The notes under the pieces are model-generated. The model was given only the letters and a program-made list of their open reading frames with translations, searched no databases and was not told the origin of the DNA. 64,000 nt of DNA from Thermoplasmata archaeon (GTDB taxonomy: Archaea > Thermoplasmatota > Thermoplasmata > Lutacidiplasmatales > SKW197). Position numbers and translations under genes: made by a program. The stretch covers positions 81,177 through 145,176 of the forward strand of contig JAOAJK010000003.1 in the NCBI GenBank assembly GCA_026414225.1, in the 5' to 3' direction. Of this stretch, positions 9,605 to 17,360 are shown in pieces (the first letter of the stretch is position 1; every line of letters begins with the position of its first letter).

Positions 9605-9775
9605 ATGCCTGCAAAGGTGGACCTGGACCTCTGTGTTGGCTGCGGGAGCTGTGAGGAAAGCTGTCCGGAGAGTGCAATTACCCTGAATTCCCATGCAAAT
9701 ATAGATGCCGGGAGATGTGTAGAATGTGGCACATGCGTTGAGGTCTGCCCCCAAGGTGCAATCTCAATAGTTTGA
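9605..9775 (+). CDS. small 2x[4Fe-4S] ferredoxin
   Basis: A 56-aa bacterial-type ferredoxin with eight cysteines in two CxxCxxCxxxC motifs (LCVGCGSCEESCP and RCVECGTCVEVCP). This predicts two [4Fe-4S] clusters and a role as a soluble low-potential electron carrier. The ATG at 9599 overlaps the S10 stop, but GAGG at 9594-9597 gives better spacing to the ATG at 9605, so I start there. It is followed 9 nt later by the RAM-domain gene, whose ribosome binding site overlaps this stop. The redox partner is unknown; the AOR at 27625 is one ferredoxin-dependent candidate in the window. Confidence 0.93.
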   Translation: MPAKVDLDLCVGCGSCEESCPESAITLNSHANIDAGRCVECGTCVEVCPQGAISIV

Positions 9776-9784
9776 GGTGGAGAA

Positions 9785-10018
9785 ATGGAAAGTGTTTATG
9801 TATTGATTGAAACGGATTCTGGCGAGCTTGAAAAGGTAGTTGCTGAATTACGGAAAAAGCAAGGGGTGAGGGAGGTAAGTGCAATCACAGGGCCTTTTGA
9901 TGTGATCGTAAAGATCGAGACAGAGCACATAACTGAAGCCCTTCAAACGATAGTTCACGACATCCGAAAAATAAAAGGGGTAAAGAGCACTGAGACCCTT
10001 GTCTGCATAAAATTATAA
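9785..10018 (+). CDS. stand-alone RAM (Lrp/AsnC effector) domain protein
   Basis: 77 aa, corresponding only to the regulation-of-amino-acid-metabolism (RAM) domain of Lrp/AsnC regulators, with no DNA-binding HTH. VYVLIETDSGELEKVVAEL, a VSAITGPFDVIVKIE strand and a C-terminal GVKSTETLVCIKL are typical. Such stand-alone domains form ligand-binding oligomers and can modulate Lrp-type regulators. A GAGGTGGAG ribosome binding site precedes the ATG. The TAA overlaps the archaeosortase ATG by one base, so the two are probably translated together. The ligand is unknown. Confidence 0.88.
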   Translation: MESVYVLIETDSGELEKVVAELRKKQGVREVSAITGPFDVIVKIETEHITEALQTIVHDIRKIKGVKSTETLVCIKL

Positions 10019-10911
10019 TGTATCTGTTCATCCTCTATCTCCTGCTGTTTGTTTCTCTTGGCTGCTTCGGTGTGGGCTGCTTTTCAAAAAAGGAATTGCG
10101 GTATAAGGCGAGAATCGTTGGCTATATCCTCTTTGGTTTCTACTGGCTCCTTTACACTCCCCATTATTTTTACATTCACGATTATTTCCCTATGTTCCTG
10201 TCAGGAACCGCAATTATCGGGTTTGCATTTCTTGCCTACAACGAATACATTTCGCTCTCCCTGAATGAAAAAAACGAGAGCATGGAATTTCTCGCGAAGC
10301 TGATATTCGGTGCAGGTGTGGTTTATTATGTGGTTGATTGCATCCCGGTGCTCAGCGCCTTCCTCATTCAGTTGGTAACTGAGCAAAGTGTCTGGTTTGC
10401 CAACCTTTTCTTCATGGATGGTGTCACCACCGGAAGTTTAAATTATCTAGGCAATGCCCAGTTTGTTCGCACCAACTTCGAAGAGATTTACATGGAAGTG
10501 ATGTGGGGAGGAAAGAATGTGGTAAATATTGTGCTCGCATGCACGGGTATTCAGGCAACTGTTGTGGATGTATTTGCGGTGGTTGCCACCTCTTCCAGTA
10601 TCAAAAGAAAATTTGCCTGCATCGGTCTTACGATTCCCGTAATCTACATCGTGAACGCAATGAGAAATGCGATTGTAATCTACTGCACTGCAACCAATTA
10701 TTCCTGGTTTTCTGGTGTAACTGGCTTCGAGTTCGCTCATAATTTTGTCGGCAAAGTTATAAGTTTTTCTACACTTTTCATTCTTACCCTTCTCATGTTT
10801 AAAATTCTGCCCGATTTCTACAGTAAAATCATCGGAATTGCGGAGCTTTTCAAGCGGGTGAAAAACTACAGAAACGGAAAATCTGGCTCAAGAAAAACCA
10901 TTACCTTTTAA
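10018..10911 (+). CDS. artA: archaeosortase A (PGF-CTERM processing)
   Basis: 297-aa polytopic membrane protein with about seven hydrophobic segments. The exosortase/archaeosortase signature is present: ACTGIQA with the presumed catalytic Cys (about residue 178), a following VNAMRN arginine motif (about 216-221), and a downstream HNFVGK histidine region. By analogy with haloarchaeal ArtA it would cut surface proteins at a C-terminal PGF motif and attach them to membrane lipid. Two PGF-CTERM proteins are encoded in this window (4155-7937 and 54394-57264). The start overlaps the RAM gene stop by one base. A TATA box for the next gene lies inside its last codons. Confidence 0.87.
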   Translation: MYLFILYLLLFVSLGCFGVGCFSKKELRYKARIVGYILFGFYWLLYTPHYFYIHDYFPMFLSGTAIIGFAFLAYNEYISLSLNEKNESMEFLAKLIFGAGVVYYVVDCIPVLSAFLIQLVTEQSVWFANLFFMDGVTTGSLNYLGNAQFVRTNFEEIYMEVMWGGKNVVNIVLACTGIQATVVDVFAVVATSSSIKRKFACIGLTIPVIYIVNAMRNAIVIYCTATNYSWFSGVTGFEFAHNFVGKVISFSTLFILTLLMFKILPDFYSKIIGIAELFKRVKNYRNGKSGSRKTITF

Positions 10912-10913
10912 TA
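10906..10913 (+). promoter_or_regulatory. TATA box for the small zinc protein
   Basis: TTTTAATA is centred 28 nt before the ATG at 10938, inside the end of artA. This is ideal spacing for a leaderless transcript, and no Shine-Dalgarno sequence is present. Confidence 0.55.
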
Positions 10914-10937
10914 CTTCTTCCTTATCCCTTCTCTCGC

Positions 10938-11156
10938 ATGGTTGAGCAAGTATTGAAGGCAGATACCAGATGCTTTTCAGACGAGCGGGAAGGGGAGATA
11001 GAATGCAGGAGTTGCAGAGCCAGAATAAAGATCCTTCCCTATGATGTGCGAGAAGGTTTCTGTTATGACTGCCTCGATCACTGGAAGCCAGATACAGAAA
11101 TCTTTTTTTTAGATCCAAAGCCGAAGCACAATTCCAAACTTGATGATTTTTGTTAG
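10938..11156 (+). CDS. small protein with paired CxxC motifs
   Basis: 72-aa hypothetical protein with a probable zinc ribbon: CRSC at about 24-27 and CYDC at about 42-45. Charged segments surround them, and the C-terminus is acidic/basic. It has no recognisable family. Support comes from a well-placed TATA box and the paired cysteines. Its stop overlaps the stop of the convergent GNAT gene by 4 nt (TTAG). It could be a small regulator; nothing more can be said from sequence. Confidence 0.6.
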   Translation: MVEQVLKADTRCFSDEREGEIECRSCRARIKILPYDVREGFCYDCLDHWKPDTEIFFLDPKPKHNSKLDDFC

Positions 11157-11845
11157 TCCCTTTCATGCCAGAACCACGAGTGAGTGCATCTCCTTTCAAA
11201 TCCAAGCTTTCTGGCTAAATTTTTTGAGGGCTCATTGTCAATCCAGATATGAATCCCTGCGATTCTGCCACTCCCGAATATCTGTTCTGCAAGGCAGGTA
11301 CTCACGCTTTCAGCCAACCCCTTTCCCCTGTAGTCGTCGAGCACATGGAGAAAACCCATTATTCCAATTCTGGGTGTGAGATTGTGGAGTCCAACCCAGG
11401 CCACGAGCTTATTTCCATCGTAAATTCCGCTGGAAGGATAACGCTCGATCCTGCTCCGGATGTACCTCTCCTCGCCACCCCAGAATCTTGCAACAGTTTT
11501 TGCGTCTTCTCTCCGGAGATTCTCGCACTCATGTTTCTTTTTTCCCCTAAACTGCTCCTTTGTAACAGTATAGAAAAAGGAATCCTTGCGTTTCAGAAAT
11601 GGAAAATTTTTCTCGATGATTTGCACAAACTCCTCGCCCACTGCAGCAAAGAACAAATTTTTTCTGCGCTTAATCACTTCGAGCGTCCTCTCGAAAGCGG
11701 CAGGGGATCCAAACGGATAAACTTCGTTCCCATCGATGAGGAAACCCCCGTCCATTGCATTATCCGTCACAACTGTACAGTCCTCCAGGAGCATGTACTC
11801 CCCGTAGAAATTTTCAATTTTCTGAAAGTGCGATTTCAGGTCCAT
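11153..11845 (-). CDS. GNAT-family N-acetyltransferase
   Basis: 230 aa. The N-terminal 100 residues form a domain I do not recognise, with features seen in some GNAT pairs. Residues about 105-230 form a GNAT fold with the acetyl-CoA loop YRGKGLA and a following IHIWIDNEPSKNLARKLGF helix typical of FR47-like acetyltransferases. The substrate is unknown. The gene is convergent with the small zinc protein and divergent from L40e. Confidence 0.85.
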   Translation of the reverse strand: MDLKSHFQKIENFYGEYMLLEDCTVVTDNAMDGGFLIDGNEVYPFGSPAAFERTLEVIKRRKNLFFAAVGEEFVQIIEKNFPFLKRKDSFFYTVTKEQFRGKKKHECENLRREDAKTVARFWGGEERYIRSRIERYPSSGIYDGNKLVAWVGLHNLTPRIGIMGFLHVLDDYRGKGLAESVSTCLAEQIFGSGRIAGIHIWIDNEPSKNLARKLGFERRCTHSWFWHERD

Positions 11846-11975
11846 GAAAGGGAGAATGGAAGAGGATATTTAACTGTAGTTCCGTCCATCACCCAATTTT
11901 GCCCCTGCCCCACATCCTGCGGTGGTTTAAGAAAGAGTTAAATAGTGTGCAAAATATACCGCATTCGGTGTGACG

Positions 11976-12125
11976 ATGGCATTCCCAGAGGCGGTTAACC
12001 GTTTGCTGAATAAAAAAATCTGCATGCGATGCAGTGCAAGGAATCCCTTGAGAGCCACGAGATGCAGGAAGTGTGGCTATCCTGGATTGAGACCCAAGTC
12101 AAAGGAAAGGGGTGCAAAACAGTAA
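11976..12125 (+). CDS. rpl40e: 50S ribosomal protein L40e
   Basis: 49-aa ribosomal protein L40e, a small zinc-ribbon protein of archaeal and eukaryotic ribosomes. Cysteines are spaced CMRC...CRKC, with the family's basic [21 protein letters not shown] core. The start at ATG 11976 follows GGTG with 5-nt spacing. The IleRS-like gene begins 47 nt downstream on the same strand. Confidence 0.95.
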   Translation: MAFPEAVNRLLNKKICMRCSARNPLRATRCRKCGYPGLRPKSKERGAKQ

Positions 12126-12172
12126 ATAAAATCTGGCGAGATAGCATCCCAGCCGGATAAAGGTAGAGAGAA

Positions 12173-15100
12173 ATGCTTAGGGATATTCAGAAGGAGTTTA
12201 ATCTTCAGGCACTGGAGGCGAAAATATTCAAATACTGGGAGGAGCAAAAAATTTACACTAAAATAAAGAAGGCGAGGGAAAAATCTGAAAAGTTATATAT
12301 TCTTGATGGGCCACCCTTTGCGACCGGGATAGTCCACATTGGCCATGCGAGAAACAAGGTACTGAAGGATGTGTTGATAAGATACCACATGATGAACGGG
12401 AAGAATGTGGTTGCAATACCTGGCTTCGACATGCACGGGGTCCCGATCGAGCTAATGCTCGAACAGAGTTTGATGCTGAAGGGAAAGAAGGAAATTGAGA
12501 GATTCGGGCTCGAGAAATTTATTGAAAAATGCAGGGATTTCACGCTTGAGAACAAGAACAAGATGATTGAGGAGTACAAGATGCTCGGCATCTGGTTCGA
12601 CTGGGACAGGACATACCTTACACTCTCGGATGCCTACATCGCCTCCGTGTGGTGGAGCATTGCGAGGGCGTACGAGCGGGGTTTCCTGGTAGAAATGGAA
12701 AGGGTTGTGCCCGTATGCCCCAGATGTGAAACTGCAATTTCAGATAATGAGGTGGATTACAGGGAGATAAAGGTGCGCGGAGTTTATGTGATGGTCCCAT
12801 TGAAAGGAAGGACTGACGAATTTATCCTTGCATGGACTCCCTATCCCTGGATAGTCACAGGTGCCCTTGCAATTGCAGTAAACCCTGAGACAGAATATAT
12901 AAAGGTAAAGGTGAAAACAGGTGGGGAGGAACATATTCTCATCACCTGCAAGCAGAATTTTGAAAAGGTCATTGGCTACAGACATTATGATAGCACTGAA
13001 ATTCTGGACACAATCAAGGGAGAGAGTTTGAAAGGTATTGAGTACATTCCCCCGCTGCTCATAGAGGTACCCTATCACCAGGAGGTGAAAGGGGAGTGGG
13101 TCCATAAAATTGTTACCAGCAAGAGGGTGCAGCCAGTGCATACAGGTGCCTTTTTCGTCTCGCCGGGAATGGGAACAGTGGAATTTGAGATAGGGCAGGA
13201 GTACAATCTACCTGTATTCAATCCGTTTGAAATTGATGGAACCTTTACTTCCAAAATAATCAACAAATATGCCAGGTTCAGGTATGACGATGCCAATTCC
13301 CTGATTACGAGGGACCTGAAGGATGGCGAGGTCCTGTACGCAGAGGTAGAGGAGATAGTAAGGGCAGGGCATTGCTGGCGTTGCGGTTCCCAGCTCTTGC
13401 ACATCCCAACCAGGCAGTGGTTTATCAGGACCAAGGGAATGAGGGATAGATTGCTGGAGACATCGGAGGGAATTAAATGGATGCCACCATGGGTGGGCAC
13501 GGGCAGAATGTATGATTTTCTCTCGCATCTCAAGGACTGGTGTATCTCAAGGCAGAGGTACTGGGGCATTCCTATGCCCATCTGGAAATGTTCATGTGGC
13601 AACACGAAGGTTGTCTCCTCAATCGAAGAACTGAAGACAGGCAGGGGATTTGTTGAAGGGCAATCCCTCCATATTCCTTCGATCAACAATGTAGTGTTTA
13701 CCTGTGATAAATGCGGAAAGGAGATGCGCCGTGTTGAGGATACGGTGGATGTCTATATTGACTCGGGTGTGGCTTCATGGGCGTCCCTCGGTTATCCAGG
13801 TAAAAAAGAAGAGTTCAATGCCCTTTGGCCTGCAGACATCATAGTTGAATCCATCGGACAAACTAAAAACTGGTTTTTCTCCCAGATGGTTCTAAGCATG
13901 ATTGCATTTGATAAACCTCCGTATCAGACCGTGTTCGCCCATGGGCATGTTGTTGATGAGAAACGCAAAACGGTCACAAATGTGTCACCGAATGTGGATA
14001 CCCCCCGGAACCTTGCAGGACGGTATGGTTACGACGCTCTCAGATTATATCTTCTGTCAAAAGAGCCATGGCAGGACCTGGTTTACAGCGAGGAACGAAT
14101 AAAGGGGTTCTACCGTTCCCTTTCGATACTCTGGAACTGTGCGGTTTTTGCAAATCTATACATGCGAAATGATAAGGTGGAGCTGAGAGATCTCACCTAT
14201 GAAAATGTGAGAGACCATCTTTCTACAGAGGACAGGTGGATGCTCTCAAGATTGGAGAATCTGAAGCTGCAGGCAACAAGTGAGATGGAAAACTTTGCTT
14301 ATCACAAACTTTGGAAAATCGCCGAACGGTTTATCAAAGGAGAGTTTTCAAGAATCTACATAAAGGCAGTGCGGGAACGGATAAGAGCGAAGGGGCTTTC
14401 CCATGAAAAGATGGCTGCCTATTATACTCTGGCCGAGGTTCTCAGCGGACTTGCAAAAATCCTCGCCCCACTTGCACCCCATGTTGCAGAGGAAATTTAC
14501 CTCACATACGATGCAAGGCATGAAAGCGTGTTTTTCGAGCACTACCCAGCAGCGAACAAGGTCCTGATAGATGAACGGATTGAGAAGAAAATGAAAATTG
14601 CGATGGAAATTGTAAAGGAGATTAACAGGGCGAGGGCGAATGCTGGAATTCCTTCTAGAATCCCTCTCAGAAGGGTGATTGTGAAGTCAGATAAGGAGGA
14701 AACATTTGAAAGTGCAAAGGATTTTGAGAAACTGATCACCCAGTTTGTGAATGCAAGAAAGGTTGAAATTTTACCACTTGGCAAGGACTGGGATGAGCTC
14801 ATTCTGGAGGTCGTGCCCAATCCTTCGGCAATAGGGCTCGTTTACAGGCAGTGGGCAAGCAAGATAGGGCACCTCCTGAAGCTTCAGTCCGCAAAGAAAA
14901 TCAAGGAAGGTATAGAGCGGGGAGAGTACATGCTGGGAATTGAAGGGCAGCTGGTCAGAATTCTCCCGAACATGGTCTCATTCAAGTCAAAGCTTCCAGA
15001 AAAGGTTGTCTCTGCACCAATCACCAACGGCACAATCTACGTGGATTTGAATTTCACAGAGGAAGACATAGTCGACTCAAACATAAGAAGCTTGGTCCGT

Positions 15101-16465
15101 ATTATCATGGAGATGAGGAAGGAGATGCGGCTGAATGTGGATGATATAGTTGACCTTTACATTGCGACCGATGAACAGCTCCAGAACATTCTCCTCTCAT
15201 ATGTGGACAACATCAAAAATAAGGTCAATGCCAGGAACATTGAATTTGTATCAGGAGAAGTTCCAGGTGAATATGTGGTCGAGTGGAATCTAAGGGAGAC
15301 CTCGCTAGTTCTCGGCATCACACCCCTGTACTTCAAATCGACCCTTGAGAAATTCATGGGGATACCCGGAATGACCCCCGAGCGCGGAAAAGCCCTGTTT
15401 AACGCCGGTTATGTCTCCCTTGAGAAATTAAAGACCGCTACAGTAGACGACCTCCAGAAGATACCCGGAATCGGGAAGACCTTTGCGAAAAAGATTGTTA
15501 GTTATTTTGCGGCTCCGCCTGCGGCTCAAAAACCAGAAACCCTGCCTGAAAAGAAGGTGGAAGCTGTAGAGGAGGAGCGGTTGCCAGCTGTTGAAAAGAC
15601 AATTCCTGGAGGTATAGCTCCGTCTCCTGCACAGGAGAAACAAGCCCAGGCACAGACAGCAATTCCTGAGCCGAGCGAAAAGGAGAGGGAGAATTTTGTT
15701 CGCCTTATGATGACGAAATACACAATCCCGGGGCTCGGACCTTCAAAGGCAAGAGCCCTCTATGATGCGGGCTACAGAACTGTCGAGATGCTGGCAAGTG
15801 CAAAAATTGAGGATCTAGCAAGGATGCCTGCAATTGGAGAGAATCTCGCAAGGCGGATTCTGAGCTATCTATCTGAGTTCGGTGTCACGCCAGTGCAAGC
15901 CCCAGCAGAACCTGCTGCCAGCGTGCCTAAGACTGAACAGGTTGTGGAAAGCGGGGTGGAGAAAGTCGCGGAAAAGAGCGGTGGTGGAGAAATGGAGGAA
16001 AAGCCAGTCGAGTTCAGGCAGGGCTATTCTTACATAATCAAATGTGAACGGGCAGATAGAGCATACAAATATCTGAAAGATTATATGTCAAAGGCAAAAC
16101 CGAAGGTAATCTGCGTCACCAGGGACTACCCGGAAAAAATAAAGCAGAAATACGAACTTGAGGATGTTCCAATAATCTGGCTTTCGAATGTGGGCAAGGA
16201 AAATGCTGTGCGACCCAAGGACCTCGAAAAGCTCAGTTTAATTCTAGAACAATTCCTCTCGAAGAACAGGGATTCTGTTATATTCCTTGACGGAATTGAA
16301 TATCTGATTACCAACAATAACTTCATTACAGTGCTCCGCCTCATTCAATCGCTCAAGGACCAGATTGCAATTAACAATGCGATGCTTCTTATTCCGATAA
16401 ATCCTGCAACGATGGAGGCATCCCAGTTCAACTTGATTGAGCGTGAAGTGGACGATGTAATCTAA
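12173..16465 (+). CDS. ileS: isoleucyl-tRNA synthetase-like protein fused to two HhH units and DUF835
   Basis: 1430-aa single frame. Residues 1-1040 align in order with class Ia IleRS: HIGH as HIGH (55-58), a CP1 insertion (about 190-400), DWCISRQRYWG (about 455-465), and the anticodon-binding helical region. Several invariant sites are changed. The KMSKS site reads KTVTN (599-603). The usual EGxDQTRGWF reads ESIGQTKNWF. The Thr-rich editing motif TTTPW reads TPYPW (222-226), and the editing-site GxxD position reads GTVE. Residues 1053-1113 and 1174-1236 are two helix-hairpin-helix units (IPGIGKTFAKKI, MPAIGENLARRI), joined by Pro/Glu-rich linkers. Residues 1283-1430 are DUF835, an archaeal RecA/KaiC-like domain without a P-loop. 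It may be a divergent working IleRS or a paralogue with another job; whether another ileS exists cannot be seen here. The stop is 13 nt before the coiled-coil gene. Confidence 0.85.
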   Translation: MLRDIQKEFNLQALEAKIFKYWEEQKIYTKIKKAREKSEKLYILDGPPFATGIVHIGHARNKVLKDVLIRYHMMNGKNVVAIPGFDMHGVPIELMLEQSLMLKGKKEIERFGLEKFIEKCRDFTLENKNKMIEEYKMLGIWFDWDRTYLTLSDAYIASVWWSIARAYERGFLVEMERVVPVCPRCETAISDNEVDYREIKVRGVYVMVPLKGRTDEFILAWTPYPWIVTGALAIAVNPETEYIKVKVKTGGEEHILITCKQNFEKVIGYRHYDSTEILDTIKGESLKGIEYIPPLLIEVPYHQEVKGEWVHKIVTSKRVQPVHTGAFFVSPGMGTVEFEIGQEYNLPVFNPFEIDGTFTSKIINKYARFRYDDANSLITRDLKDGEVLYAEVEEIVRAGHCWRCGSQLLHIPTRQWFIRTKGMRDRLLETSEGIKWMPPWVGTGRMYDFLSHLKDWCISRQRYWGIPMPIWKCSCGNTKVVSSIEELKTGRGFVEGQSLHIPSINNVVFTCDKCGKEMRRVEDTVDVYIDSGVASWASLGYPGKKEEFNALWPADIIVESIGQTKNWFFSQMVLSMIAFDKPPYQTVFAHGHVVDEKRKTVTNVSPNVDTPRNLAGRYGYDALRLYLLSKEPWQDLVYSEERIKGFYRSLSILWNCAVFANLYMRNDKVELRDLTYENVRDHLSTEDRWMLSRLENLKLQATSEMENFAYHKLWKIAERFIKGEFSRIYIKAVRERIRAKGLSHEKMAAYYTLAEVLSGLAKILAPLAPHVAEEIYLTYDARHESVFFEHYPAANKVLIDERIEKKMKIAMEIVKEINRARANAGIPSRIPLRRVIVKSDKEETFESAKDFEKLITQFVNARKVEILPLGKDWDELILEVVPNPSAIGLVYRQWASKIGHLLKLQSAKKIKEGIERGEYMLGIEGQLVRILPNMVSFKSKLPEKVVSAPITNGTIYVDLNFTEEDIVDSNIRSLVRIIMEMRKEMRLNVDDIVDLYIATDEQLQNILLSYVDNIKNKVNARNIEFVSGEVPGEYVVEWNLRETSLVLGITPLYFKSTLEKFMGIPGMTPERGKALFNAGYVSLEKLKTATVDDLQKIPGIGKTFAKKIVSYFAAPPAAQKPETLPEKKVEAVEEERLPAVEKTIPGGIAPSPAQEKQAQAQTAIPEPSEKERENFVRLMMTKYTIPGLGPSKARALYDAGYRTVEMLASAKIEDLARMPAIGENLARRILSYLSEFGVTPVQAPAEPAASVPKTEQVVESGVEKVAEKSGGGEMEEKPVEFRQGYSYIIKCERADRAYKYLKDYMSKAKPKVICVTRDYPEKIKQKYELEDVPIIWLSNVGKENAVRPKDLEKLSLILEQFLSKNRDSVIFLDGIEYLITNNNFITVLRLIQSLKDQIAINNAMLLIPINPATMEASQFNLIEREVDDVI

Positions 16466-16477
16466 TGGTGAATGAAT

Positions 16478-17356
16478 ATGGCAGAAGGAAAGAAAAGCAC
16501 AATAAGAACCGAAGTGGTGCGGGCAATTACTGACCTCGTCAACGATAAGGAGGCGAGGGAACGAATCGACAAGGGAATCCTTGCCCATACGAAGGGGAGA
16601 GAGCACTGGATTTTGCATCTTCTTCTGAAGGCGCTTGAGGCCCAGCAGGAATACACAGAAACTGGAATGACCTATCTTCTTACCACTACAAACACGGTTT
16701 ACAAGGACTTGGGTGCAAAAATTGAAGGTGTGAACAAGGAGATTGAGAATTCTATACCGAAAATTAAGGCAGAAGTAGGGGAAATCGAGGCAAAGAACTA
16801 TGAGAGGCTCGTGGCGATGATTGAGGAGAGTTTCAAGAAGGTAAATGAGGGGCTCGGGAAAACCATCAACGAGAGCATTGGCAAAACTGCGGAGGCAATA
16901 AACACCCAGGCCCTTGAGACAAAAAATTTAACCCAGGCACTTTCAAGAGATGTGGCGGATACATTTAAGGTCGCTACCCAGGTGAGGTTGCTGATAAGCG
17001 AAAATATGCGAAAACTGAATGAGATTGCCGAAGCACTGGAAAGAGGGGGTACCGGGGGCACTCCAGGTTCATCGGGGGAAATCTATCACGGGGCAGGAGA
17101 CATAAAACCGTTGATTGAAAAAATTGAGGGCAGAATTAATGAACTGAAGGGATTCGAGGAAAAGATGGACACAATGCTGAAGAGCGTGAACAAGCACATC
17201 GATGTAACTTCAATTGAGACCCAGCACAGAATTGAGAATTTGAGCAAGGGCCAGGTTGAAATCGTGCGGAGAGTTGAGGCCATTGAGAAAACCATGGCTG
17301 AACTGAAGGTAACGATGGAGTCGCTGAGAACGCTCTTACTCGAAATCAAAAAGTGA
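16478..17356 (+). CDS. coiled-coil protein of unknown function
   Basis: 292 aa, almost entirely helical with heptad-like repeats, split by a Gly-rich hinge (GGTGGTPGSSGE, about residues 188-199). There are no membrane segments or cysteines and no recognised family. The N-terminal 60 residues form a basic, probably globular helical part (EVVRAITDLVNDKEARERIDKGI). The second ATG (16478) is chosen because GGTG lies 7 nt upstream; an earlier ATG at 16472 is too close. It lies 13 nt after the IleRS-like fusion and 4 nt before folC-nth, so co-transcription is likely. It may be a structural partner of the DUF835/HhH fusion, but this is inference. Confidence 0.8.
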   Translation: MAEGKKSTIRTEVVRAITDLVNDKEARERIDKGILAHTKGREHWILHLLLKALEAQQEYTETGMTYLLTTTNTVYKDLGAKIEGVNKEIENSIPKIKAEVGEIEAKNYERLVAMIEESFKKVNEGLGKTINESIGKTAEAINTQALETKNLTQALSRDVADTFKVATQVRLLISENMRKLNEIAEALERGGTGGTPGSSGEIYHGAGDIKPLIEKIEGRINELKGFEEKMDTMLKSVNKHIDVTSIETQHRIENLSKGQVEIVRRVEAIEKTMAELKVTMESLRTLLLEIKK

Positions 17357-17360
17357 AAGT

